A DNA stretch of 64,000 nt from the NCBI GenBank assembly GCA_963971285.1, contig OZ020254.1, positions 744,001 through 808,000 on the forward strand, in the 5' to 3' direction. A model generated the notes under the pieces. That model saw nothing but the letters and a program-made list of their open reading frames with translations, was not told where the DNA came from and searched no databases. The first letter of the stretch is position 1; every line of letters begins with the position of its first letter. Of this stretch, positions 1 through 11,773 are shown piece by piece. The position numbers were made by a program, and so were the translations under genes. The stretch is from Astropecten irregularis. Lineage: Eukaryota; Echinodermata; Asteroidea; Paxillosida; Astropectinidae.

Positions 1-387
1 ACATGCAAATGCTACAGACATGCTGAGCAAAGGAATGACAAAGGCTTCAAAGAGAGACTGGTCACTCTGACCATTCCAAAACATGAAACGGGTCTGCATA
101 TTCGCTTGTTATGTTAACTTGGGGAATAAAGAATGGCACGCTTGTTGACGTTTGGCAACCACAAACCACAACAGGTCATGGGACACAATTAGTCTATTCA
201 AACCACTCAACATCATTAAATGTTTTCCCATAGTAAAACAAAGAGAACAACTGATGTTAAGCATGAAACTACGTCAAAGCTAGACATGATGGTCTTGGAA
301 TTGATGCAAGATACAGCAAGAAAATTAGAACTTGGATCAGAAAGTTCCATTTGACCGTCTAAATATTATCAGGAACCTTTCACATAC

Positions 388-3088
388 CTTGACAGATCCG
401 CTCAATCTGCGCTGACCCTTCTTGGAAGAAGTTGGTGTGGATCGTGCTGGCGTTCCAGTCTTTGCTTCTGCTTTGACCGGCGTGGTGCTACTGACAGGCT
501 TTTGCTGGGATGCCTTTGGCGAGGTCGCCGGAGACTTCTTGGCAGCGACAGGGGTCGTCTTGGGAGTGGTGGCTGCCTTCTTTGCTGGCAGAGTGCCCTC
601 CTCTGTCCCTTTAGCTGCTGCCTTGGCCGGAGTTCGCACGGGGCTCTTGGCGGCTGACTTGGGAGTGGCCTTCTTTGGAGTGGCCTTCTTTGCAGAGGGC
701 GACGGGGATGCTGCTTTCTTCGCAGGAGTCTTGACGGCTGGACTCTTTGCTTTGGCTTTTCCAGGGCTCTTGGCAGGGGTCTTCTTGGGTGCTTTAAGGA
801 ATGAAAACAATAATACAATTTGAAAAACAAACAATTACAAACCCCAACAAACAAACAAACAGACAGAATTCTCTTCCCGAATCAGCTTAAATGATTATAT
901 CAACATGTTTTGTTTGTTTTCTCTTGGGCGATTCACAATCACCTCCAGCAATTTTTACAAATCATCCAAAAGCAGTTGTCCTCACAGTCAGATGCAAAAC
1001 AGGGTGCAACTGCTGACACTTACTTTTCACCTTGCTTCCACTGGTAGAAGACACAACTGGAATTTGCACCGACGACGTCTCGGCCTTGCCTACAGACTGA
1101 CGGTTGGCGTGTCCAGGTGGAAACTCAAACCTGGCGAGGTAAAATTTGTGACAATCAGAAAGATCCCAAAGGCAACTCGCATCCCAATACACCTAGCCGT
1201 TGGTACTAACCTTAATCACAGTGCGTCAACTTTGTTTTCGAAAGGGCAAAGCAGTTTCATTTGGGTTTTTTTGTTGACCAAAAGGAACTATTATAGATCT
1301 GTTAGAAGCCCCTACAAAAATCAAGCCTTGCCTCTCTCCAGAACAGATAAAAACCAAGGGCAATTTGCAAGGGGTGACAAGCACAATTATTTCCAGTGCA
1401 CAGAAAAAAGGCACTACCACAATATAATTGTTTTACTTAATAGGAAGGTCTATTTAGCACAATAATGTGTGGGAAATAAAAATAAAAATGGGGTCTATTT
1501 CATCAAACTCATCATCAATCGTAGGACTAATGATGCATTGCAGCCCCTCATAGAATTTGTAGGATACGATGGGTTATCCTTTGTTACTTGAGTTATGATC
1601 GACCGTAGGGCTTCGGTTTTTTTGTAGTTTTTTATCTGCACACCATACGTACCTGAATGAACGATCGATTATGGTGAAGACATCTTTATGTTTCAGAGCC
1701 ACCTCACTTGTTAGTGTCTTCCCATTTATCCGCGTGGGGTTCACCGTACTCAGATTAGTCAGTGTAATCTGAATGAGAAACAAAAACAACGAAAACCACA
1801 GATGTAAATTTATCGGTTGAGAAACTCTTTGACAAAGGTCAAAGAGTTATAATGGTAAGTAAATAGGCATTCCTCACTTAGTATTCGGTCAGTAAATGCA
1901 TACCTAGTTTTTTGTTGTTGTTTTTTCTTGTCACTGAACAAGTTGAGAATGGACGAGAATGACTTAAAAGGTCAAAGGTTGTTTGGAAGCCAGAGGTTCA
2001 CTGTGAAAGAACTTCTGCTGGCTGAAACCACATGACAAGAAAGAGTAGTTCTATTCAGTGGAAGTAAATCATCAAATATGGAGGGCACAAGAAAATGAAG
2101 GCAGTGTACACTGTGAACTACAAATGATATTGTTCACTGAATTTTATCGGTAGGAACAGTCCGATTGATGTTAAGGTACTGTGTCTTTCTGCTTACATTG
2201 CCTTGATCTATGACATCGATGCGACAGTGCTCCTTGGACACATTTGGGAGTTGGATTCGGATGTCACACTCGTTGGTCCTATGAAGGAAGTAAAACAGTA
2301 TTGAAAACGTAAAATAATGGCCATTTTCTAAGTTATAACAAAAGGGAAGGCATTTCTCGATCAAAGAAATTAGAACCATTAGATGCTCACATAATTGATT
2401 ACAGATTTTGATCATGGTTTATCATAGCTTAATAGTTATTGCAGCTTGAGAAAAGAATGAAGTATCCCTTCAGTATCACTCTCTGTGTTATAGTCCATAT
2501 CATTTCACATTTCTTGAAAGTGGGCAAGTTAGGTCATCAAGTATGAAGTTGCTGTGTAAGCTCTGCAGACATTGTGTCCTTCAAAATTAATACTACCACA
2601 ATTGTGCCACGTGGATTTTGGTGGGTTTGGGGTGTTCAAGGTAAAGCTACGGTATTCTGTAAACTTTTTGTTGATCAGTATTTTTCTTGAAGGTATCTTC
2701 TCCTTTTGCTTCTAAAAGCTGTGAAACTTGTCTTCCATTCACCATAATCTTCAAGCTAAAATATTGTGGCAAATATCTGGCTTAACATCGTTTAACTTAT
2801 TTTACATATAAAACCAAAAGCATGTCAATCATAAATGCAAGAACTCTTGCATAAAAATCAGCATGAACAACCTTCGTCCAACTGGAATGACATAAAAAAA
2901 AAAAAAAATTGGCCAATCAGAGTAAAGGAACGCGAAAATAGTTTTTCCTGGAAGAATGCTGGTTGTTGCTTGATGGCAATTAACTATTTTACTTACCTTC
3001 CGAATAAGCACTGCTTCAGGGTTAGGGGGAAGTTAGCCCCATCCGACTCGTTCCTTTTGATTACAACAATCTTTCCAAACAGCGGCAT
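388..3088 (-). CDS. MKI67: Ki-67-like FHA-domain protein, 5' part (partial, spliced)
   Basis: Coding exons in transcript order are 3088-2997, 2278-2197, 1768-1653, 1130-1024 and 791-388; all have GT/AG ends and phases that join without a stop (267 codons), and the gene then continues beyond the left edge. Translation begins MPLFGKIVVIKR and holds a complete FHA domain: the FGR turn at residues 29-31, SKEH at 45-48 and NPTRING at 68-74. In vertebrate Ki-67 this domain opens the protein and binds phosphorylated NIFK and KIF15-type partners; Ki-67 coats mitotic chromosomes and organises their periphery. The fifth exon (134 residues) is Lys/Pro/Ala/Ser/Thr-rich with many SPxK/TPKK units, like an H1 tail and typical of Cdk1 sites. 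The Met codon lies just inside an exon with an acceptor (TGTAG) ahead of it, so an untranslated first exon exists. Orthology rests on the FHA similarity and its intron positions; the characteristic Ki-67 repeats and LR domain are not in the window. Confidence 0.85.
1490..1620. repeat. MITE-2 copy (GGGGTCGATTTCAC family), degraded
   Basis: The left end GGGGTCTATTTCATCAAACTC and the inner GATCGACCGTAGGGCTTCG match the better copies at 31451 and 12998. The right terminal repeat is eroded. It lies in the Ki-67 intron between the second FHA exon (1653-1768) and the next coding exon, just outside the donor. Confidence 0.55.
1823..1848. repeat. perfect 11-bp inverted repeat hairpin
   Basis: AACTCTTTGAC, a 4-base loop, then GTCAAAGAGTT. 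It lies in a Ki-67 intron. It could be a fragment of a MITE; nothing shows that it is a functional RNA. Confidence 0.5.
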
Positions 3089-3333
3089 TTTCTACAAAAG
3101 TGAAAAGACAAATATAATATTCAAAACTAGAGACCACTTTATGAAACACAAATAAGGTGACACGACATGTAGCATTGTCTGATTTTGCTGCTGTTACGGT
3201 AACTTTGTTTCACAACCCTTGCTCAATGTTGAACAAAAAATGTAATTGAATTGAGCTCGACAAATTTATAAAATAACTGGTAGCCTACCGGACTACCACA
3301 TCTTGAAATCTGGTAGCCCAGTGCTTTAATTTA

Positions 3334-4066
3334 AACTCAAACGCCACGCCGCTCAACTCGTACGCCGACCAACTTGTAAAAGTTGTATGCTATTTGGTCA
3401 ACTCAAACGCCACGCGGCTCAACTCGTACGCCGACCAACTCGTATGCTAGGGCCTAATTGGTAAACTCAAACGTCACGGCGCTCAACTCCTACGCCGTCA
3501 AACTTATACGCCACTCAAGGGATTATCATGGGAATTCGGTTTCTTTTTTCCAGGGATAAATTTTTCAGGGGATTGGTACTTTTAATTAAGGGGGAAAATC
3601 CCTGAAAAACTGACATTCCTGTTAAAATTCAGGGAAAGAATTCCACTGACGGCCATCACTAGTGCACAAACCTATGGGACCAACAGAGGGCGTTTGGATA
3701 AAAATGGCTACCGCTGCATTCGAAGTGTATAATTGTAGGTCAAAAAACCCTGAAAATCTCACTTTTTAGATAAGCTACACCAGTTTAAACTCCTGAGATT
3801 GAAGTTCATTATGACTTGCATCAAATAAGTTAACTCTTGAGTCTTGGAGGAAATAACCCTGTTTCCGTCATGGCCGTCAGTGGAATTCTTTCCAAATTCA
3901 GAATCCATCATTCATCAAATTCAGAAGAAAGGTCATGATAAAATGGTGTAACGTTAGGGGCCTAAGACTTGGTTGGCGTACGTACGAGTTGGTTCACGTA
4001 CGAGTTGGTCTGTCATGTGTCTGTGTATGAGCTTGACAGCATAAGTTGGTCGGCGTACGAGTTAAC
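3334..4066. mobile_element. nested foldback element with GTACGCCGACCAACT minisatellite arms
   Basis: The left arm (3334-3516) holds about three degenerate copies of a roughly 57-65-bp unit containing CAACTCGTACGCCGACCAAC. The right arm (3968-4066) holds the same motif inverted (GTTGGTCGGCGTACGAGTT) with diverged copies. Inside, a perfect 24-bp inverted repeat lies at 3633-3656 and 3870-3893 (core GAATTCCACTGACGGCC). The middle has no coding capacity. The structure is that of a foldback-type non-autonomous DNA transposon; the family is unknown to me. Confidence 0.6.
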
Positions 4067-4615
4067 CAGCATTCCATTTCCATGGCCATGCAACAAAGAC
4101 AGGGCCCAAGATTTGATGAGCGTAGCAAAATGACAATAGCCTAGTTAAGAGTAGGCTGTGTACATTTCATGGAGGGCAAGAGTTTGGAGGGAACAGACTT
4201 ACGTTAGTTTTGTGGTGTTTTCCCTTTGCTCTGTCGGTGTCAATCAATCACTCAAGGGTCAAGTCTCAATCAACAATGACAATGTAATGTTTTGCATGCA
4301 AAAAGCACAAACTTCCCAACAAAATTCCCACGTGTGGGAACACTGTTTTATACTAAACACGTGCACAGACTACAGACTAACCATCAATACATTTACGGTT
4401 ATCAAGGATCAGACTGGAAAACAAGAGTTTGGATTCCGCTAACACACAGAATCTTCAATAAAAAATCAATCGCAACGCCCCATTCAACAACACACAAACA
4501 AGATTGCACAATGTAACGTGCGTGTCACGACAAGTCGTGCCAACCATTCATGAAAATCATTCACGAAATCTCCCCCCGAAAATCAAGGTAAATTCAGAAA
4601 GCATCATGACCTTAC

Positions 4616-4700
4616 CTTGGCTTATGGTTTCCTACACGGGTTTAATACATTTAAAAACATTAGCAGGGCGCAAACGATAAGAATTCGGGGTGAAATGTGA
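4616..4700 (-). other. possible untranslated first exon and promoter of the Ki-67-like gene
   Basis: On the minus strand a good splice donor (CCAAG|GTAAGG) ends at 4616, upstream of the acceptor just before the Ki-67 start codon. The flanking bases (4500-4760) are richer in CpG than the surroundings. The transcription start cannot be placed; the upper limit given is nominal. Confidence 0.25.
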
Positions 4701-7700
4701 CGGTTTCAAGTCCCGATTCGTACTCCGCGCCGTTAGAAGTTGTTTACAGTTATTTTGTTCAACGGTTCGTGTGTAACGAATATAAGGACTGTTCACTCAC
4801 TATTGGTACAGCGTGTATGCGTCTTTGTCAAATGGTATCCAAACACGTAAACAAAATAGTGCCGGTAATGTTGCATGACTATGAACAAAGTATCACATGT
4901 AAAGTTAGACTTTTCACCTTACGTTGTATTTTGTGATAAAATAAATCCAAACGAATAACTAATAAAGCAAATATTTTGATTCGGTTTCTTTAAAAAAATG
5001 AAATACTGCGCATGGATATTTAGGCCGGCCCCCATTCTACCGGGCACACATTTTGAATCCGCAGCATCGGCTGTTGTGATTGGATAATGCAAATTAGATT
5101 ATGAATAATAATGATGTATTTCCGCCAATGCTTTATAATAGGCGCGTTCGTTTAGCTTCTATGGAGCAACCCTGGGGCCAATTTCACGGTGCTGCTTAGC
5201 ACATTTGCTAAGCATGAAATGTCTTTCTTATAATAAAAACAGGATTGACAATCAAATTTCCATGTGTATCGCCTGTGATTGTTCTTTGGATGTTGTTCAC
5301 TGACCATGAATATCAAATGGAATTTTTAATGGTGGTTTGTTTTGTAAAAGTAAAAAATACGGATTAAAAGTCAAAATAATTTATTTCCAGTCATTGAGAA
5401 GGGGGTTAGTGAACAAAGAAAAATTGACTGGAGCGGGATTCGAACCAGGGACCTCCTGAGGTCGCCGGTTCAAATGGTCGCCGATTCGAATCCCGCTCCA
5501 ATCAATTTTTCTTTGTTCCCCGTTTTCAATTAATTTAAATTCAGTCAGTTCCCAATGTGGTTATTGATGAGATTTTATTTCCGGCGCAAGTCGGCACTAT
5601 CGAGGAATTCAATGCAAGGCAGGAGTTTTTTCATTGTTCAGGAAATCATATCCTTTCATGATGTTTGCCCGACTTGTTTCCGTATAACTGACTGAATTCA
5701 CAATGGTTGATTGATTTCTGCCGTTCATGTCGTGACAAATTTTTTTTATAAATCCTCAAAGACCTAAAGATATTTCTGTTTTTCTTCGCTTTGTTTGTTT
5801 ACGGTTACCCGTCACTTGGCCGTACACCAAACGGTTACCCGGTTGTAGAATTAACCGTAAACCCACAACCCTCGTGGTTTATTCCGGTGTACCGGTACTC
5901 ATTGAAAAATTATTCTTTCCAGAAAAAACACAAACGTGTCAAAAAAGCTGAGATTGCACCACTGAGCATCTTCCAGTGACATTAAGCGGACCCCGGACCC
6001 AACGCCATAATAGCTTCGTACTCGCTTTACAAATCCTAGCACCCCTGATAAATATGTTCCCGCGGGCCTGTTACTATAGTTTTTACATTTCATGTATTTC
6101 TTTTTACTATGCCTAACAAAGAACAAAAACCATTCAAAACAACAGACTGATGTAGTACCCCTGGCCCCTGGGGATTTCCTAAAAGTGAACTGAATCACTA
6201 TCAAGAAGCTCTCCTATAAATAATGTTAACACTTGATACATGTAAGGTTCTTCTATAAAGACTTCAGAAAAACAAAACACGGACAAGAGTAGGACGTCTG
6301 TCACTCGCTTTGACCTCACTATTCCAATTACTTTGGAAAATTATACTTATACTTGCTATTTTTGTGACATAGAATTTTATTAAAGTGTTTTTTTTCGTGA
6401 CGGTTAATTTTCTACGTTTATCAATTGTTTGAAACCATCTCGTATTTTAGGCCTAACGGAGACAGAACATTTTATATAAGGTAGAACAGAACATTATACA
6501 TGACATACACGGTTTTCTTTTTTTTGTTAGTTACAAAGATGCGTATGATAATACAGAGCAGACTTTTCCTTTCGTCTGACATTTTTATAACGCGGAAAAT
6601 GCTCAAAGGCCCAACCCACCGACTTCAACTCGTTAAGCCATACCGGCAGTCTAGTCATGTTCTGCCGAGTTGGCCTATTCGGGCTGATGAAATCAATCTT
6701 TTATAAAACGGTTACATGCTGTCTTTTTGTTAACATTAATGCATGAAAGGAAAGGGACATCCAATTCCAGCCGATGTAACTCGACTGAAACATGATTAAA
6801 CATAAACATCGTTTCATACGCTTCCTATGTCGCCCAAAATGAGACTTGTCTACAGTGGCTTTAATGAGACGTTGAAAATATAGATGTCAATAATCAATAT
6901 TTCAGCCCACGTATTACAGACGCCTTTGTTTGTACGGTTTCACGAAATTATTAGCGCAAATTCGCACAAGCAAGGGCACACATTAAATTGCGACTTCTGT
7001 CATTAATGTATGACGTCAACATTAATTTCATGGTCGATGGCCCTTCTTAGTCACCATAGGCATCAGTCATCGATCAGACCGACTGAATTGCACAGGTAAA
7101 AGAATCCGATTTGCTGAGCTTGGTCTGTATTCAAAAATAATACGATGCGATGGGAAACAAAAAATCCCAAGGTTCGTAAATACGTTTGGGACCGTATTAA
7201 TCTGACTTTGGAACATTATAATATTTATCTAGGCAGGCCCACGCGGTAAAAACCTACGACAGAGTATAATGCTGGATCAATGTATTTCACTTGAAGAGAA
7301 CGAGCATAGCAGCTGCACGGTCGTGAAATCCTCTATTCACTTTGGGTTTATTATTGGGTCAACCAGTGGATTAGGACCAACAATCTGAGATTTGAACTTA
7401 GAATGAGACTGATGATTTAAAAGCTCAGATCCGAAAAGATTTTGAAACGGAAACCACTACGTTGGAAGAACTTGATTTTCAACAAAGACGCGGGTGCAGA
7501 GACACTTAATTTAACTTGATTTATTTTTCGAACTGCAAGGAGCCAGTATTTCATCTCTTCCGAAGACACTTGTGTATAGGACGAAGACGTGAGTGCTGTG
7601 AAGAACGCGGTTTACATCTTGCAAGACGCAGTTCCGCATTGTCTCCACACTTCATTATTATACGTGAGTATAATGTTGAGAATGACAAAACTATAAGGAA

Positions 7701-7833
7701 AAAGCAAGTTTGGCTGAAAGTAAGACAGTAAACTATATCGAAACAGTATTTCTTCGAAGGAAACTTCTTCGTCGCACTACTAAGGAGGTTCGACTTCAAA
7801 TCTGATTGTGTATTTTCAAAAAACGAATCCATC
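4701..7833. other. intergenic region between Ki-67-like gene and GPCR
   Basis: There is no supportable gene. It contains a fragment of a GGGGCCAATTTCAC-type MITE at 5171-5222 and the palindromic SINE at 5411-5518. The rest is unique AT-rich sequence, including the 5' flank of the GPCR. Reading frames up to about 100 codons occur, with no family resemblance. Confidence 0.5.
5411..5518. mobile_element. palindromic tRNA-half SINE (head-to-head)
   Basis: The left half reads, in reverse, GGTTCGAATCCCGCTCCAG followed by the SINE tail TCAATTTTTCTTTGTTC. The right half reads the same in the forward direction, ending at 5518, and more tail resembles other copies to about 5575 (GTGGTTATTGATGA). Only the T-arm/B-box half of the tRNA-like head is present in each arm; the A box is missing from both. 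Confidence 0.65.
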
Positions 7834-8991
7834 ATGGGATCAGGCATAACATCGGGTGAGTGCAGTGAAGAGAACACTATAAACATCACCGAGGAGACGG
7901 TTTCTCATTGGCTCTATGCCTCAACTGATGTCACGATCATAACCATCGTCTTGCCGATTATTTGGTGTCTTGGTATCCTCACTAACTCCAGTTTTCTCTT
8001 CGTTGTGTCCCGGGCTTCTACGATGTCAGAGACTAATATCTATTTGGCAAACTTGGCCCTGGCTGATTTACTGAACTCGAGTTTATTTACTGCCGAACGA
8101 GTTTGGAGATTTGCAGTATCGCCACTGATGTTTGACTACCCAGTCGAAAATTCGGCTGAATGTTTGAGCTTTTTCATTAGTTTGTACACGACATACTACG
8201 CTGGCACTACACTTATAACCATGGTTTCTTATGAGAGATATCTTGCATTGTGTCATCCCATTCAACATCTTCAAATTCGCGGCAGGCAACGAACTTTCAG
8301 AATGGTAGCCATTTGCTGGCTTGTTGCATTGATGCTGACTGGTGTGACAGTTATTCCTCCTTTGGGTAGAGTAACAAGACGGTGTCTACGATGGCCTGAA
8401 AACACCAAATACACAGGATATCCATCATCATTTACATACTGTGATTACTTACATCCTTGGGTATGGTATTATGAGTTACCACTTGAATGTATTATCTGGC
8501 TGGTTGCAATGGTGTGTAATGTTTACATGTATGTCCGGATTGCACAGACATTAAACAAGCGCCGAACGGGATTTAATGCTGGCAGAAAACAAAACAAAAA
8601 CACGGACAGACAGAGACGCCAAGTCGTTAAAATGTTGGTTCTGAACGGTGTTGTCTTATTCCTATGCCAAGGTCAATATTACATCATATCACTCATCCCC
8701 TGGATCCATGACATTGCCCAAATATCCACCCAGTCACCACAGGGAGGAATTGTAGAGTCGATACCCTTGGCAGCTTTCATCCCCTTACGAGTAAATTCAA
8801 TGGTCAATCCTTTGATCTACAATGCCGTGAGTTCTCAATACCGAGCAGAGTTTCGTCAAGCATTCCAGCGAAGAGGGCGACAGAACCAGTCCAGATCCAC
8901 TCGCCATCTTTCAGCAATCAGTCAAGCAAGGAACCACGGTGTTGCCATGGAAACCACAATCAGCAATGGGACAGATGACAACCGATTATGA
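7834..8991 (+). CDS. class A (rhodopsin-like) G-protein-coupled receptor, intronless
   Basis: A 385-residue seven-helix plasma-membrane receptor. Visible landmarks: N-glycosylation site N17; TM1 around 33-57 with N51; TM2 with LANLALADLL (69-80, D78); C110 at the head of TM3 for the disulphide, with C184 or C203 in loop 2; ERY (134-136) in place of DRY; W162 in TM4; P216 in TM5; a basic third loop (241-262); and NPLIY (325-329) ending TM7, then a Ser/Arg/Asn-rich tail without a palmitoylation Cys. TM6 is odd: the CWxP position reads C278-Q-G-Q, lacking both the toggle Trp and the kink Pro. The helix-8 stretch YNAVSSQYRAEFRQAF resembles TRH, neuromedin U and ghrelin-type peptide receptors, so a peptide ligand is plausible, but no orthologue is recognised. 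The start codon opens a normal-length N terminus; an upstream non-coding exon cannot be excluded. Confidence 0.9.
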   Translation: MGSGITSGECSEENTINITEETVSHWLYASTDVTIITIVLPIIWCLGILTNSSFLFVVSRASTMSETNIYLANLALADLLNSSLFTAERVWRFAVSPLMFDYPVENSAECLSFFISLYTTYYAGTTLITMVSYERYLALCHPIQHLQIRGRQRTFRMVAICWLVALMLTGVTVIPPLGRVTRRCLRWPENTKYTGYPSSFTYCDYLHPWVWYYELPLECIIWLVAMVCNVYMYVRIAQTLNKRRTGFNAGRKQNKNTDRQRRQVVKMLVLNGVVLFLCQGQYYIISLIPWIHDIAQISTQSPQGGIVESIPLAAFIPLRVNSMVNPLIYNAVSSQYRAEFRQAFQRRGRQNQSRSTRHLSAISQARNHGVAMETTISNGTDDNRL

Positions 8992-10739
8992 GGTTTTTAA
9001 ATGAACTGTTTCATTTCAATTCATTTATGATATTTTTGATTCCAGTGATGATAAATATCGTATAAATCACATGCATGTCAAAATGAGATCCCATTTTTTC
9101 ATGGAGTCGAAGTGTTTTGAACTGGATAATCTGTGTATGATTAGTCGTAGACTTGGATCAGCTCCACAAAATCTAGTCATCCACGTCCCACAACCGAAAG
9201 TTCATTCTAAATTATTAATTTGGTGAACATAGTTTTGCTCATAATGGACGTCCTCATTATTATGAAACTCCCTCCAGAACTTAACTGGATAGGCCTAAAT
9301 ACCTCTTCATCTCTGAACTGTTTTTTAAAACAATCTGAAAACGTTTTAATGATTAAAAAAAAATAGCATTGGTCTGCGGCTGAAGGATGGAGGGCTGGGT
9401 CCCCTACCCCCTCTAGATCCGCCGCTGTTAATTATAATAATTAAGTCAGTGTCACAATTTCTTAACAGTAAATGAGTAATGTGTATATTATATTGGATCT
9501 CATTGAGTTTGAATCCATCCAATGCCCCGTGATCAATTTCACTGAATTGATTTTTTTTAATATACTGACTATCAGTGTTTTCAGGTTTTTTTTTTTTTTA
9601 ACTTTGAGAAATATTCAGCTCATTGACTCTTTTAACTTTACATTTTTCGACTTTCTATGTCTCAAAGTCGCGTGTAACATTCACCCTAAAATATTTGTCT
9701 GTATGAACTATGAATTCAAACTATTGTATACCTAGATATCCTTGGAAGGTAAACTATGTTCAAATTAATACATTTAAGCCCCATCTTTAAAGCGCCTTCA
9801 GTGCACAGCCCGCCAGTTCAGTTTCTGTTCACACTCCGAGCTAAGTTAGTACGGCATGGGTCCACGGCAGGCTGCATGTAGGCCATTAAAAATTCGACGA
9901 TTCCGTCGACACACTACAAATGAGTTTTAATGCCCTAGTTTTGTTTTCTTGCATCGAGCTTTGAACGCATTATCCATACAATGGACAACAGCTAGGCCTA
10001 CCTAAATCTAAAAAAAAAACTCTCATTGTCTCCACGAGATGTACGTACGAGCAGAACGACTATATAATATAAAATTTGTTTTAAAAATGCACTGTGCACA
10101 ATTTTAATATTAGACCTTGGCCTACCCCAGACTTGAAAATAATATTTATTGCGCACAAAGTACAACACGCGGTAATTTTAAATTGCAACCTTCATAATAA
10201 ACTCACGATTTTCTTTGTTCACTATGAGTGACACACAAACGTAAACAGCTCACGGTATAGGCCTAGCATCATCCCGAATACCACCCAAACAAAACTAAAA
10301 TCGTTACAAAAAGGGGAGATGGTAAAACAAATTAACAAAAATATCCACAACTTACTGTTATTTCATGATGAATGGTGGTGATTTTCCTGAAAATCCAGTC
10401 AGAAATCGAGGGATTAATTTTAATATCTCGTCATCTACACGCGGTTCATTATATACACGAGAAAGAAAATTGTTATTGGAAAAATACACACACAGCTAGT
10501 CATTGGGTGTTTCACTAAGGAGGCCGCATGGAAATAAAGTCTTGTTTACGTTAACAAGCAAGAACATTATTTACTGTAAGCACTATTTTTCTTTCCTTGT
10601 CAGATTTCTCGATTGAAATTCCAATTTATAACCTCAGGACTGAAGCTTTTGATATCCAGTCTTCTTCTGTTTAGAACAAATTTAATCACAGAGGCCTGAA
10701 GAGATTATGAAGCGTGGCATTGAAGAGAAACGTAAATTA

Positions 10740-10880
10740 AAATCAGAGTGGCCAAACGGCCTAGCCTTGACCGAAGCTTTACTGCGGCGCGGCGCGGCCT
10801 TTTTGCCCAGTGTCCGAGGCGAAGCGCCAGGCCTCACAAAAGACTCACGCATGCGCCATGGGTAGTCTACGGTACCCAAA
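10740..10880. promoter_or_regulatory. CpG-rich patch with NRF1-like and YY1-like sites
   Basis: GC-rich sequence (GCGGCGCGGCGCGG) is followed by ACGCATGCGCC, close to the NRF1 consensus, overlapping GCCATGG, close to YY1. This combination is typical of housekeeping promoters. A potential donor (CTTT|GTAAGTG) follows at 10888. No coding gene is attached, so it may start a non-coding transcript or be a promoter relic. Confidence 0.3.
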
Positions 10881-11612
10881 AAGTCTTTGTAAGTGTGTTG
10901 AGTCAAGACCGGAAACACAGCATAAACGAATGCTACACAATACACCATCTACTGAAAAGATTATCTGGCACTTGTATGATGAACTGAAAACCTGTTTGAA
11001 TGTTTTAATTCGAAGAATTTGCCCTTTATATGCCAAAGTTTAGACAGGAAAAAATACCTTAAATACATAATATTAAGTATTTTGTGTAGGTGCGGTAGTT
11101 TTGCAACTAGAATTTGTATAGAAACCTATTGTGCATACAAGCTGTAAAGTGAGGTAATTCAACCCAATTTGAATGAGTATTGACACATTTTTCATGAGTG
11201 ATGGCATAGTCATATATGTAGTCATACTAGGAATTACAGAGACTTTACTTATTGATCACAAATCACCATCAGGCCAAGTTACGCAATTATAAAATTTAAG
11301 ATTCAAGACAAATTTATTTAATTCGTTCTCAAAATAGTTACTTTACTGATTTTAACTTTACACAAGTAGTAGTAGTAGCTACAGTCCTGTTGTGTATTAA
11401 CATTAATATGCTCTGAAGAACATAATAATAGTATAATCATATCAAATGGATGGTGTCCATTTATCTACAAAATTAGATGCCGTTTTGTACACCAATTCCC
11501 AGTCTGACCTTATCACTCCATATAAAACCATTTTTTAGTGGAAAAGATTAATTAATGAATACCAGCTGTTACTCAATGATCTTGATGGGAGGGGCCAGGG
11601 CTAATGCAGCCT

Positions 11613-11625
11613 TGACCTTTGACCT
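11613..11625 (-). promoter_or_regulatory. perfect DR1 nuclear receptor element
   Basis: On the minus strand it reads AGGTCAAAGGTCA, the ideal direct repeat with one-base spacer bound by HNF4, COUP-TF and RXR-type receptors. A second near-perfect copy lies 148 bp away at 11761-11773. Function is inferred from the motif only. Confidence 0.4.
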
Positions 11626-11760
11626 TTAACTCATAGCTTCAACAGGTTGACCAATTAGTGCATGAGAACCATCAATGCTGAATATGCAGCATAAAATAAT
11701 TCAAAGAAGCTTATTTTCCTCAAGCAGCTGTTATCTGTATTACTTTTAAAACAATAATAT

Positions 11761-11773
11761 TGACCTTTGACCA
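11761..11773 (-). promoter_or_regulatory. near-perfect DR1 nuclear receptor element
   Basis: On the minus strand it reads TGGTCAAAGGTCA, one mismatch from the DR1 consensus, in the same orientation as the copy at 11613. Confidence 0.35.

Noticed and set aside
337..854. Overlapping long frames on both strands at the Ki-67 repeat exon
   Set aside because: Only the frame spliced to the FHA exons (388-791, minus) fits; the others are shadows of the low-complexity Lys/Pro/Ala codons.
905..1465. 186-codon plus-strand frame
   Set aside because: It is antisense to a Ki-67 exon (1024-1130) and introns, with no known domain.
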